Below are positions 42,701-53,991 of a DNA stretch of 64,000 nucleotides, piece after piece. Both the position numbers and the translations under genes were made by a program. This DNA comes from Diplonema papillatum (taxonomy: Eukaryota > Euglenozoa > Diplonemea > Diplonemida > Diplonemidae): assembly GCA_030068145.1 (NCBI GenBank), contig JAPJBO010000969.1, positions 18,864 to 82,863 of the forward strand. Direction: 5' to 3'. The first letter of the stretch is position 1. Each line of letters begins with the position of its first letter. The notes beneath the pieces were generated by a model. It was given only the letters and a program-made list of their open reading frames with translations. It was not told the DNA's origin and did not search any database.

Positions 42701-43065
42701 CCTCCGTTGATCTGTCGCAACTGGCAGTCTCCTCAAGCATTTTTCATACAAAGCCGGTGCGTATACAAAAGAAAGTCTCACCTTTTCCTTCGTGCTCTGG
42801 TCGTGGGCCAGCGTGGGCTCCAGGAGAGTCCGCCAGACGAGCTGGCGGAGGGCCACAGGCACTCCCCGCCGGGCCAAGGACCGGACAGACGCGACATCAC
42901 CCCTGGCGAGGGCTCCCCGAAACAGCTTCGTCGTGTTGTCGTAAAAGCGTTCGTTGGAAGCGTCGTCGACCCCGCACTGCCGATAGCTCGGCTTCATGTC
43001 GTCGTACAGCTTGCACAGGTCATCGATGCTGGGTGTGTCGAGCTCGTGCTTGATAACCGACCAAC
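39769..43065 (-). CDS. TBC1D19-like Rab GTPase-activating protein, 5' exons missing
   Basis: Three exons join in phase 0: 43065-42782 (acceptor ACGCAG|GT, donor AAAAG|GTGAGA), 41913-41764 (TTTCAG|AAA, TTG|GTATCG) and 40359-39769 (CACAG|ATC to TGA). They give ARRGVPVALRQLVWRTLL, then LLVDDVVRWDVRECASND and FVFDDTLERILLP, then GIVPHAGIADLCAPLCFVF, FSGYLEVEQVLHLWDRILAY and LLQYFLFA at the very C-terminus. Segment order and wording fit TBC1D19. TBC proteins stimulate Rab GTP hydrolysis, but, as in TBC1D19, the usual IxxDxxR arginine finger and YxQ glutamine finger are not evident, so catalytic activity is doubtful. The N-terminal exons should lie right of 43065, perhaps beyond the satellite. Confidence 0.8.
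40365..40460 (-). repeat. Family C terminus next to the TBC last-exon acceptor
   Basis: On the minus strand, GAACGGTCACACGGAGACCC to TTTAACTCTAAAAAAAAG ends about 14 bp before the acceptor CCACAG at 40360. Near-identical copies are at 42600-42670 and 52018-52085. From 40461 to 41195 I see no other feature. Confidence 0.8.
41405..41723. mobile_element. Retroposed element in the TBC intron with 12-bp target duplication
   Basis: TTGTTAGACACA at 41393-41404 and 41724-41735 flank the insertion. It contains repeat R (41515-41672, inverted relative to 7807-7995) and, at its right end, 41674-41723, the 5' half of a tRNA-Arg(TCG): the D arm (GCGC AATGGATA GCGC) and anticodon arm (TTGGA CTTCGAA TCCAA) pair perfectly, but the T arm and 3' acceptor strand are absent. 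Confidence 0.65.
41964..42022. mobile_element. Short hairpin element with 17-bp arms
   Basis: CCCGTGGTAGTGTCGCC (41964-41980) and GGCGACACTAACACGGG (42006-42022) pair with one mismatch around a 25-bp loop. It lies in the TBC intron, 50 bp upstream of an acceptor. Runs of C precede the left arm, as in the other C-rich elements. Confidence 0.6.
42600..42670 (-). repeat. Family C terminus joined to a family B terminus in a TBC intron
   Basis: Read on the minus strand, the intron after the exon ending at 42782 runs GTGAGACTTTC, then the family B end (TTTTGTATACGCACC, 42766-42690), then the family C end (42670-42600). The intron then continues about 690 bp to the next acceptor. The B-C order matches the 35.3-35.7 kb intron. 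Confidence 0.7.
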
Positions 43066-43084
43066 CTGCGTGTGATGTTTGGAA

Positions 43085-43310
43085 ATACTCGACGGACTGC
43101 CTTGTGCTCATTTCGAAGGAGGCTAGAGGGGGAGAAAACAATACAACTACAAAGTGGGTCTTTTTTGTTGAACGCTTACGCCCGCCACTAAACCCAGATT
43201 TACCTGTGTTTCGTGTGGGCTACAGAACATTTACCTCCTTTGATCCATCGCAACTGGCAGTCTCCTCAAGCATTTCCTACAAAGCAGGTGCTTATACAAA
43301 AGAAATGGAA
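43085..43310. repeat. Dispersed repeat family B, full copy upstream of a TBC exon
   Basis: About 225 bp nearly identical to 1190-1300 plus 1040-1180. On the minus strand it runs from TTCTTTTGTATAAGCACC to GTCGAGTATTTCC and ends about 18 bp before the acceptor of the TBC exon at 43065. Confidence 0.85.
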
Positions 43311-43721
43311 GCTTAGTTTAATCCTTAGACAGAACACTGCCTCGTATGCATGACTGATGCTAGCATCAAGTCTTCACATTCCTTCGAAGAAGATTTTGTA
43401 TAGAAAAGGGAGTGGAGAGCCCCTAAAGCGGGTATGAAACCTGTTGAGGGACTGGCCCCGGGATTCGTTTCTTCACCGCGGTGTTGTGCGCACCTCGTTC
43501 TTTGCCTCGGGTTTCGCTCTTGAACGCAAACCATTCCAAAGTAAGAGCTCGTCAGTGGTCCTTTTGGGAACTTTCAGTCCTGTTCCAGTGCGAGCACATT
43601 TTCTCTTTTGGTTTCACGGTGGGGAATCGTTGTTTAATGTAACGAATGCGCGGTACTTGCACAACGGTGGGGCATCTTTACAGCTTGGCAGAACACTGCC
43701 TAAACTTGCTTGTGAAGGGAG

Positions 43722-46085
43722 TCATCTTGGGTACGTGGGTGTGCCTTAAGACCATGTCCGGAAGAAAAGCGACCGTATTGCACCCTTTGTCGGACAAGGT
43801 ATGTCATTTCTGCTGGATCAAGGTATGTCTGCTGAGCTCACAAATGCGACTTGTCATCTCGGGTACGTGGGCCTGAAGACCTTGACCGGAAGAAAAGCGA
43901 CCGTATTGCACCCTTTGTCGGACAATACTGGATCAAGGTATGTCAGTACTGCTGAGCACACAAATTCGATTTGTCATCTTGGGTACGTGGGTGTGCCTTA
44001 AGACCATGTCCGGAAGAAAAGCGACCGTATTGCACCCTTTGTCAGGCAAGACTGGATCAAGGTATGTCATTTCTGCTGAACTCACGAATGCGGTTTGTCA
44101 TCTCGGGTACGTGGGCCTGAAGACCTTGACCGGAAGAAAAGCGACCGTATTGCACCCTTTGTCGGACAATACTGGATCAAGGTATGTCAGTACTGCTGAG
44201 CACACAAATTCGATTTGTCATCTTGGGTACGTGGGTGTGCCTTAAGACCATGTCCGGAAGAAAAGCGACCGTATTGCACCCTTTGTCAGGCAAGACTGGA
44301 TCAAGGTATGTCATTTCTGCTGAACTCACGAATGCGGTTTGTCATCTCGGGTACGTGGGCCTGAAGACCATGTCCGGAAGAAAAGCGGCCGTATACTGCA
44401 ACCTTTGGTAGACAAGACTGGACAAAGTGTGTGTCGCTTCCGCTGAACAGACGAAACGATGTGTCATCTTGGGTACGTGGGTGTGCCTTAAGACCATGTC
44501 CGGAAGAAAAGCGACCGTATTGCACCCTTTGTCGGACAATACTGGATCAAGGTATGTCACTTCTGCTGAACTCACGAATACGATGTGTCATCTTGGGTAC
44601 GTGGGTGTGCCTTAAGACCATGTCCGGAAGAAAAGCGACCGTATTGCACCCTTTGTCGGACAATACTGGATTAAGGTATGTCACTTCTGCTGAACTCACG
44701 AATACGATGTGTCATCTTGGGTACGTGGGTGTGCCTTAAGACCATGTCCGGAAGAAAAGCGACCGTATTGCACCCTTTGTCGGACAATACTGGATTAAGG
44801 TATGTCACTTCTGCTGAACTCACGAATACGATGTGTCATCTTGGGTACGTGGGTGTGCCTTAAGACCATGTCCGGAAGAAAAGCGACCGTATTGCACCCT
44901 TTGTCGGACAATACTGGATCAAGGTATGTCACTTCTGCTGAACTCACGAATACGATGTGTCATCTTGGGTACGTGGGTGTGCCTTAAGACCATGTCCGGA
45001 AGAAAAGCGACCGTATTGCACCCTTTGTCGGACAATACTGGATTAAGGTATGTCACTTCTGCTGAACTCACGAATACGATGTGTCATCTTGGGTACGTGG
45101 GTGTGCCTTAAGACCATGTCCGGAAGAAAAGCGACCGTATTGCACCCTTTGTCGGACAATACTGGATTAAGGTATGTCACTTCTGCTGAACTCACGAATA
45201 CGATGTGTCATCTTGGGTACGTGGGTGTGCCTTAAGACCATGTCCGGAAGAAAAGCGACCGTATTGCACCCTTTGTCGGACAATACTGGATCAAGGTATG
45301 TCACTTCTGCTGAACTCACGAATACGATGTGTCATCTTGGGTACGTGGGTGTGCCTTAAGACCATGTCCGGAAGAAAAGCGACCGTATTGCACCCTTTGT
45401 CGGACAATACTGGATCAAGGTATGTCACTTCTGCTGAACTCACGAATACGATGTGTCATCTTGGGTACGTGGGTGTGCCTTAAGACCATGTCCGGAAGAA
45501 AAGCGACCGTATTGCACCCTTTGTCGGACAATACTGGATTAAGGTATGTCACTTCTGCTGAACTCACGAATACGATGTGTCATCTTGGGTACGTGGGTGT
45601 GCCTTAAGACCATGTCCGGAAGAAAAGCGACCGTATTGCACCCTTTGTCGGACAATACTGGATCAAGGTATGTCACTTCTGCTGAACTCACGAATACGAT
45701 GTGTCATCTTGGGTACGTGGGTGTGCCTTAAGACCATGTCCGGAAGAAAAGCGACCGTATTGCACCCTTTGTCGGACAATACTGGATTAAGGTATGTCAC
45801 TTCTGCTGAACTCACGAATACGATGTGGCATCTTGGGTACGTGGGTGTGCCATGTCCGGAAGAAAAGCGACCGTATTGCAACGTTTGGTAGACAAGACTG
45901 GACAAAGGGTGTGTGTCGCTTCCGCTGAACACACGAAAACGATGTGTCATCTTGGGTACGTGGGTGTGCCTTAAGACCATGTCCGGAAGAAAAGCGACCG
46001 TATTGCACCCTTTGTCGGACAACGTTGGATGAAGGTATGTCACTTCTGCTGAGCTCACGTATGTGATTGGTCATCTCGGGTACGT
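43722..46085. repeat. 124-bp satellite array 2
   Basis: About 19 units; the central twelve (44460-45830) are 124 bp and almost identical. Each unit has the core shared with array 1 (CATCTTGGGTACGTGGG to TTGCACCCTTTG) followed by a spacer GTCGGACAATACTGGATCAAGG. Edge units are diverged. Reading frames across it repeat CLKTMSGRKATVLHPLS and are artefacts. Confidence 0.95.
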
Positions 46086-46515
46086 GTGCCTTCAGTCCAC
46101 GCGCAGACGAGCAGTAAAGCCGCCCGCGTCGCAGGTGGCACAAACGGAAGAAGCCCGTGAGGCAGGGAGTGGAGACGAGGTGATGCAAGACGAAGGGGAA
46201 GCACGAAGCGGCAACCCCGGACGGGCCAGCAAGACGAGACCAGGCGACCAAGAGAAGGAGGCCAGAGAATTGGAGCAAAATAATCCGGAAGGTGTGACTG
46301 ACATTCTTTGATCCTGTTGGTTCTGGCTAGTTGAGGAGTGCTACCTTTTGCCGGAATATTGTAGAAGCCAGCTCCACCCGAATTCTCGTGGTGTCGATTC
46401 GAGGTGTTCGTGCTCATCTAGCCATGCGTCTTGCTCTTATTCCCTCAGTAAACTGCAAGACCCGGGCTGCGTAGCCTGGAACTAGTGTGACCTTTCTTCG
46501 GAGGGGCTCACGCAC
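46086..46515. other. Spacer right of the satellite
   Basis: A plus-strand frame (46063-46311, rich in E, A, R, G) and minus-strand frames are open but without recognisable features. No gene supported. Confidence 0.35.
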
Positions 46516-47337
46516 TCAAAATTCGACTTCTACGCACTGCGGGCGCATACCAGAGAATTTGGCCGCCTCAAAGGCGTGATTCGAAGGCCGCATGCCGACG
46601 ACGTGCGCGTACAGCAGGGCGGCGTTGAAGATCGACCCGTCCTCCCGGATGCACCGCACCGGCGCCTGCTTGGGGGCGCCCGGCTTGCCGCTTTTCGGGC
46701 CTGTTCCGGCGGCGTCGGAGTCTGCTCCCAGCTTCGCGGCCTGCTGCTGGGAGTCGATGAACGTGCACAGGTTGACGGCTTCGCGGTCCTCCTTCTCGCG
46801 CGCCTGGCGGCCGGCCTCCGTGCGCGGCGTGCGCAGGCGGGCAAGCGGCGCGTCGAGCTCGACGGAGAGGCGCTTGACGCGGGCCGCGAGCTTTTCGCGC
46901 CACTCACGGCGGCCCCGCAGCACGCTTTCGAGCGTCTCGTCCGGCGTCGGCACCGGCGGGTACACCTGGTGGTGGTGGTGGTGCTGCTGCTGCTGCTGCT
47001 GGTGGGGGGTGTCGGAGTGGTGGGATTCAGTGTTTGACACGGGGATGGGCACGCCGTGCGTGTGCGAGCGAGAGAGGGCGCGCGCGATGTCGCTTTGGAG
47101 GCAGGCGACGCCGGCGTTAAGCTTGGCGGTCAGGCGCATGCTGTCCATGAGAGCGGCAAGCGCGGTGGAACCGGAGAAGCTGGCCGCCGTGTACTTGTTC
47201 TTGATGACCTCGTCCTTCAGCTCGCGCTTCACCTTCGCCGCGAGCGTCGAGCCCCGCAGCGCCGCCAGCAGCACTTCGCTGCGCTGCTGCGCATCGTGCG
47301 TGACGCATACCCCGCTGAGCTGCAGCGGGTTCAGCAT
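46516..47337 (-). CDS. Unidentified protein with poly-Gln/poly-His tract
   Basis: ATG at 47337, TGA at 46516, 273 codons, no intron needed. N-terminal helical region (LAALRGSTLAAKVKRELKDE, ASFSGSTALAALMDSMRLTA), a QQQQQQHHHHHQ tract (about 113-124), a basic helical region (LRGRREWREKLAARVKRLS), and a C-terminal part IREDGSIFNAALLYAHVVGM. I recognise no family. Low-complexity Q/H tracts are common in regulatory proteins of protists. A partial copy of its middle lies upstream. Confidence 0.6.
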   Translation of the reverse strand: MLNPLQLSGVCVTHDAQQRSEVLLAALRGSTLAAKVKRELKDEVIKNKYTAASFSGSTALAALMDSMRLTAKLNAGVACLQSDIARALSRSHTHGVPIPVSNTESHHSDTPHQQQQQQHHHHHQVYPPVPTPDETLESVLRGRREWREKLAARVKRLSVELDAPLARLRTPRTEAGRQAREKEDREAVNLCTFIDSQQQAAKLGADSDAAGTGPKSGKPGAPKQAPVRCIREDGSIFNAALLYAHVVGMRPSNHAFEAAKFSGMRPQCVEVEF

Positions 47338-47699
47338 CACCCCCTACGTTCTCTCCCCGTTTCGAGATTATATAGTCCAGTCGCAGCTCTTGACACCACA
47401 GCTGGAAAGGAGAGTGAACTGCTTCCCCGCCTTTTCTCACGAAGGCGGAAAATCTTAGTTTGGTGGGGAGAGGCGGTCCTGCTTTGAGGGATCTTTCGGT
47501 TTCAGCACAAAACACACAACAACTCAAGAAGTCTCCCACGGTTCTCTGCCGTATTTTGTTCGTGCGTGCGTATGAAACCCCTATTTAAAACGCTGTCAGC
47601 GACGGTGTTTGATATAATATAGACAGGCAAGCTTGTAACTATAAAAAGGTGAAAGGTTTGCGTTTTCCCTTTCTTCCATTCCACTTGCCTCGTGTATCT

Positions 47700-47990
47700 T
47701 CAGAGTGCCGTTGGGAGTCGCTCCGTGCGCGAGCGGCGCGTCGAGCTCGACGGAGAGGCGCTTGACGCGGGCCGTGAGCTTTTCGCGCCACTCGCGGCGG
47801 CTCCGCAGCACGCTTTCGAGCGTCTCGTCTGGCGTCGGCACCGGCGGGTACACCTGGTGGTGGTGGCGGTGGTGCTGCTGCTGCTGCTGCTGGCGGTGTC
47901 GGGGTGGTGAGATTCGGTGTTAGACACGGGGATGGCACGCCGTGTGTGTGCGGGCGCGTGATTTCGCTTTGCAGGCTGCGTTGAGCTTGC
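47700..47990 (-). pseudogene. Partial copy of the poly-Gln/His gene
   Basis: The segment from SNTESHHxDT through the Q/H tract to VKRLSVELDAPLA is repeated, but the tract changes phase and the copy opens into unrelated sequence at both ends. Same strand, directly upstream of the gene. Confidence 0.75.
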
Positions 47991-48029
47991 GGGGGTTGTG
48001 CAGTACGTATATACACACCACCACACCGG

Positions 48030-49650
48030 TATGTTGGGTGGATACAGTACCTAAGGTGTGTGGTGGTGTAAACGGGGTGTGCTATACATAGTGCCTGGTT
48101 CTTGCCAGGTTTGTGCCGGCTGTGTGCCGAATTCTCACCGGGTTCTATGTAAGGAAGCGGATCACCACATATACTTGTGCTTGACGGCCTCCTTCCTTAA
48201 GCTCACGCGTCTTCGTTGGTGAGTGAAAAGGCCAAGCGCAAGGGTCATCCTCCCAACACGCTGCCAGCGTTCTCCTTCGCGTTTCCACACGCAATCGTTA
48301 GAAGAAGAACTGACGACAATGGTCACCCGGTGACTATAAAACCCCGGATCCCTAAGTGAAGTCGCACTCTAAGAAAAAAAAACGCAAAAAGGGCAGAGAA
48401 ACGAGGAAAAGGAGCAGCACCACGAAGAGGTGTGATACCTATTTCGCCCTCTCAGCAGAGTGAGCGGCCACGGTCGTGATAATCCACCTAGTTCAACAGG
48501 CGGGGGTCGGGCCGACGTCTGATAGGATACGACATGAGAATGCAAGCAAACCAAGCATCGCAGACATCGCTGCGTCTGTCGAACTGTCCCTTCTTCCGTT
48601 CAGTTACAGTGGCGGCGCACTTCGCTTTTTTTGCGCAGTTTGGTTGCCTTCAATGTGTGAAGCTTTGCTTGCGTTGGAAAAGGGCGCAAATGTCCAGCGA
48701 AACGCCTGGCAGGTGAAAGCGAAGAAGCGGTTTGCTTGCATTTCATGACACGCGGGAGGAAGATGACTAGTGCACAAGTCTACGGAGGCGAAATCGCTCG
48801 AGCCGCGAAAGTGGAGGGGGAGACGGATGAGAGAGAGTGCGTGTGCGCTCGATAAATGAGCACCTGGAGACGTGCCGCTTCACTTGTGGCCATCAGCTAT
48901 ATCAGCAGCTACGTGCATACCCGCGCACGTCGCCAGAGAAGTTTCAAGTACTTCGTCTGACGCGACGCACCTTGCCATCCAGCGCGTTTCATTGCTGCCG
49001 GCAGTTGCTGGGTACGCCGAACGAGGATTCGCGAGAAACGGGTAAGCTACGGATCCGAAGACCCTAACCCCACAAGGGGAGCAGCTGCCGTCTTCCCATC
49101 ATCGGACAAGTAAAGCGACATCAAGAATAGGGGTAATTCATCGTTGCTGCCTCCCACCTATTCTACACCTCTCGTGTCACCCACCCAGGACGGCCACCCG
49201 CTAACCCAGCACCCACAACGCGTAGAGGGTGTGAATGGGCGGGATGGTCTGTGGTAAGGTCCGTTAGAGTGGTATGTACAGAAGCACCCGTCCTTCTGTA
49301 GGAGCAGTCCCGCGCCCGGCTAGCTTTGTGCGAGAAGGGTTTCTTCGAGGTCACTACGCGTCCTTCAGTGCACGCGTTGTGGCAACAGGTCGCTGAGCCG
49401 GAAGCCTAAAGAAATGTGCTGCTGACACGGGGACCGGACGCAATTGGCCATCAGCAGCACCAACAGTGCGCGAATGCCTTCGGATGCCGCACCGTGTAGT
49501 TGGTGCCGCAAGCATCGTGGGGGGAGGACGGGTGGTGTAGGCACCACCGAGATGTACTGCAGTACGTACAGAGCCCGCTGTCCTTCTGTTGGAGAAGCGC
49601 CGCGCCTGGTTCGCTTTGTGCGAGATCGGTTCTTCGAGGCCATTACCCGT
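48030..49650. other. Repeat-containing stretch without a supportable gene
   Basis: A plus-oriented family C copy lies at 48318-48375 (GGTCACCCGGTGAC to GCACTCTAAG). A block of about 130 bp is duplicated at roughly 49290-49370 and 49575-49660 (CCGTCCTTCTGT, GCTTTGTGCGAGA, TTCTTCGAGG). No domain-bearing frame seen. Confidence 0.5.
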
Positions 49651-49659
49651 GTTCCTTCA

Positions 49660-50148
49660 GGCGACCCACGCAGCGTCGATGCGAGAACTCCCAAGCTGTG
49701 AGATGACTATCCCGACGCTGGCAAGACACCCAACACCGGAGCCGGGGTAGGTGCCGTTGGGCAGTATCGGCACGATGAACATGGTGAACACGATCAACAC
49801 GGCGAACATTCCGCAACCCGGATGCAGAGATCTGAAGTGGTCGATCCTGCTGACCATGTCCACAGGCCCCGGATGATGCAGTCGTCTCTTTTTGAAGGAA
49901 GGGTTGACCCTTGAAACGCTTCACGCGGGGACAGGGTAAACTATCCTGGAAAGCTGCACGTTCTTCGTGTAGTAGGGTGTCTTGTGGATGTGCATGGAAA
50001 AAACAGGGGAGATCTCATTCTCTTGCATCGGGCCAAGTACCGTTAACCGCAATAGGTCTCCCAGGCTAAAAGCCTCTGCCGACAGAACAATGTAGGGATG
50101 ACTGGTCGTAACTTCGGGAAAAGGACTGGCTCTGAGGACACGACACAT
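49660..50148 (-). CDS. Candidate membrane protein, two exons
   Basis: An open segment on the minus strand (50148-49945: SPFPEVTTSHPYIVLSAEAF, NEISPVFSMHIHKTPYYTKN) could splice from CCCGC|GTGAAG to CAGCAG|GATCGAC into a hydrophobic exon (49855-49690: FAVLIVFTMFIVPILPNGTY, then GCLASVGIVIS). Codon-like composition and a clear membrane segment argue for a gene, but the family is unknown and the start is not defined. Confidence 0.35.
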
Positions 50149-50924
50149 GCGGGATTGTCAGTACGGGTTTAAGTCTGGGCTCAGATTGAAGGTTCTAGCG
50201 CGCCGAGCGTCCTCTCCGACGGAAGATCACAATCCTGGAAGGTGGGCAGGGACCGGTGCATTCGGCAGGTGGGTTGTTACACACTCATTATCGGATGCCG
50301 ACTTCCATGGCCACCGTCCTGCTGTCAAGATGAACCGACACCCTTTGTGGGATCTGATGAGCGATCACTCGGACGTTGCCTGCAGGCGTCTGCAGACGAT
50401 TTTTCGGAAATTTTTCTGCGAGACGCCGACGGCTGACTGTCAGCCAGTTGGATTACGCCGACCAGTGTCAGCCCCAGCCTCTCCTTTTGAGCAGTCACAA
50501 CGTGAATCCATGCACGGCAAAGACACATTTGCACGAGCGCGCTTGCGCCCGGACTTCGAAGCTGTTGTGCTGGCTCCCTTTATTGCTGAGTTCACATGAA
50601 GGATGCCCGAGCAGGCTGACATGCGGGCTGATCCTGCTGAGACGCGTCTGCGTCTGCGCTGCTAAAAACTGCGATGCAGGCGCAGACGTCTACATATCTG
50701 CAGACGAACCGGTTTATGGGAACAAAAACGCCTGCCATTGCGAGGAAAGATAGTTGGCAACGTTATCGTCGTGGTCCGACTATCAAACAGGGGGGCTACA
50801 CACGCGCAGATTCGTAGGGTGCTGTCTTCGTTTGTGTACACAAGCAGAACTCACCTGCATTTGGTAAGTTGCACGCAGCTACTAATTCGTAGTACGACGA
50901 TGCAGTGCTACCATGTACACTGTT

Positions 50925-51520
50925 AACGCAGAAAAGAAGAAAGGGCTCTTGCACGCCGACTTGCTGCTCTTCTTCTTCCTGGGCCCGGCGCACGAGATGC
51001 CGACGACGTACTGGCGCGGTGCGCCTTCAGGTCGCGGAACCGCACGACGGTACCGCACTCGCAGCGGACGAGGGCCGTCTCCTTCGTCTGCACCATGTAC
51101 TCCATCTGGGTCAGCACGCGACTGTCAAACAGGGAGCTACACACGCGCAGATTCGTAGGGTGCTGTCTTCGTTTGTGTACACAAGCAGAACTCACCTGCA
51201 TTTGGTAAGTTGCACGCAGCTACTAATTCGTAGTACGACGATGCAGTGCTACCATGTACACTGTTAACGCAGAAAAGAAGAAAGGGCTCTTGCACGCCGA
51301 CTTGCTGCTCTTCTTCTTCCTGGGCCCGGCGCACGAGATGCCGACGACGTACTGGCGCGGTGCGCCTTCAGGTCGCGGAACCGCACGACGGTACCGCACT
51401 CGCAGCGGACTCCTTCGTCTGCACCATGTACTCCATCTGGATCAGCACGCGACTGTCAAACAGGGGGCTACACACGCGCAGATTCGTACGGCACAAGCAG
51501 AGCTCACCTGCATTCAGTAA
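50925..51520 (-). pseudogene. Two tandem copies of the last exon of the cysteine-rich gene at 51.6-52.0 kb
   Basis: Copies at about 51110-50935 and 51450-51290 encode MEYMVQTKETALVRCECGTV and VRFRDLKAHRA behind an acceptor-like string (GCTGACCCAG in one, GCTGATCCAG in the other). Both have lost one C after CACCGCGCC, shifting the frame relative to the source exon; the second also lost about 12 bp. The surrounding 340-bp block (ending CTACCATGTACACTGTTAAC) is repeated too. Confidence 0.8.
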
Positions 51521-51597
51521 GTTGCATGCAGCACGTTGCTACGAATTCGTAGTACGACGATGCAGTGTTATCGGTGCACTGTTAACACAGAGTTCCT

Positions 51598-51979
51598 TCA
51601 CGCCGACTTGCTGCTCTTCTTCTTCCTGGGCCCGGCGCACGAGATGCCGACGACGTACTGGGCGCGGTGCGCCTTCAGGTCGCGGAAACGGACGACGGTA
51701 CCGCACTCGCAGCGGACGAGGGCCGTCTCCTTCGTCTGCGCCATGTACTCCATCCTGGTCATCACCACCTCGTCCACGTCGCATCGTCGGTAGTTCCCCG
51801 CGCAGTGTCTGTACCGCTCCCAGAGCGACGGGCACTCCTTCACGGCGGGATCCCGGTCCTCCATCGGGCACGGCCCGGAGAGCAGCTGGCCGCACACTGC
51901 GCACGGCAGGTTTTGCAAGTTTTTCGACAGCCTGTCGTTGTTGTTGTTGTGATGCTGCTCGAGTGACAGAAAGACGAGC
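51598..51979 (-). CDS. Cysteine-rich (putative zinc-binding) protein, last exon
   Basis: Acceptor CCCCAG|GCTC at 51980/51979, stop TGA at 51598. The exon reads LVFLSLEQHH-NNNN-DRLSKNLQ, then CAVC...C...C cysteine cluster (NLPCAVCGQLLSGPC, KECPSLWERYRHC), and a second CEC...H element (ALVRCECGTVVRFRDLKAHR), ending in a lysine-rich tail. Paired CxxC/CxC and His suggest two zinc sites, but I match no named finger. Earlier exons unknown. A family C terminus ends about 25 bp upstream of the acceptor. Partial copies lie on both sides (50.9-51.5 kb and 52.7-53.7 kb). Confidence 0.55.
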
Positions 51980-52017
51980 CTGGGGGGAGTCAGAATAGAG
52001 CATATATTTGTATCGCT

Positions 52018-52085
52018 TGAGATTCCGGGGGTTTAGGGTCTCCGTGTGACCGTTCATGAATGGGTTCTCTGAGAGCAAGAAAGGG
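52018..52085 (-). repeat. Family C terminus next to the cysteine-rich gene's acceptor
   Basis: Minus-strand ACCCATTCATGAACGGTCAC to GGAATCTCAAGCGATAC, near-identical to 40380-40450 and 42600-42665, followed by the acceptor at 51980. Confidence 0.8.
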
Positions 52086-52126
52086 CTATATGGATACGGG
52101 TTGTATATTTGGTGCACGCTTTCGTT

Positions 52127-52275
52127 TTGGGTTATGGCTAGCCATGTCCGGGACTGTTTGTGACCGACACCAAGTACATTCCTTCGTGGAGTGTTGTCTT
52201 GGGCCCCCAACGTTCTACAAGTTGAGCATTGAGTTCTTTAAGGTGCAAGTGCCATCAAGGCAGGCGAGCACTGTT
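52127..52275. repeat. Dispersed repeat family A, copy 2
   Basis: Nearly identical to 14212-14360 in the same orientation. A shared downstream string GAGCAGGGGTTGCCTTGTAG is at 52526 and 14389, but here about 250 bp are inserted between the two parts. Confidence 0.85.
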
Positions 52276-52739
52276 CACGGGCTAGTGTTACTTTACGACG
52301 TCGTCCGTCGGGAGAGTCAACGATGATGAGGATGTGGTCAAACTAGTCATTTCCAAGTCAAGTTCAATTCCCGCTCGCTTTCGCGGTGCGGACTTTCCGG
52401 GCCGGTTTGGCTGTTTCCGGGTCGACGATGGGGAAGAAGTCAGGCATTCCATTTCGTGATCGAGCGTAGAGTTGTTCACGGCCTGCCGCGATCGCTTCGA
52501 TCTTCGTGGCTTCCCTGTCTCAGTTGAGCAGGGGTTGCCTTGTAGCCCGTACCGGTCTGTTGTCCGCGTTTTGTATCGGAAAGTAGGTGCGAGATCAGAC
52601 AAACCTGGTGCGCTAGCTTCGTTTAACCGTGAATCTATGTTCGCTTGAGGATCCGGGGTTTGAGGTCTCCCGCCAAGCTTAGCTCGGCTGCTGATTCGGG
52701 GATGAGAGGCAACACAGGAATGACAGGGGTTTTCTTTGG

Positions 52740-53690
<951 letters not shown>

Positions 53691-53991
53691 TCGCGTTTTG
53701 AGTGAAAATTCGCTTGAGGATCTGGACCGCCAAGCTGTAACGTGGAGCTGACTCGACTGCCGTTTGAGAGACAACACAGGAATACCTTTCGGATATCCTG
53801 AGGGTTGGGCGTTGCAGTTGGACATGGCAGTCAGGCAGTGCTGCTGTGCATTGCACGCGCTTGTGTAAAAACCGTACACCGCGAGAGTAGGAGAAAGTAG
53901 AACAGGGAAACTAGAGTTTTCGTTGACCACACTACCCTGAGCCCAAATCCTGGACGTGGTTTCAGGCGGCAAATTTGGCAAATGATCATGA

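Noticed and set aside
43940..45900. Repeated 60-100-codon frames (CLKTMSGRKATVLHPLS)
   Set aside because: They arise from the 124-bp satellite, whose period (124) is not a multiple of three, so no continuous protein is possible.
50147..50599. Plus-strand 150-codon frame
   Set aside because: No domain, low-complexity composition, and no partner exons or promoter context.
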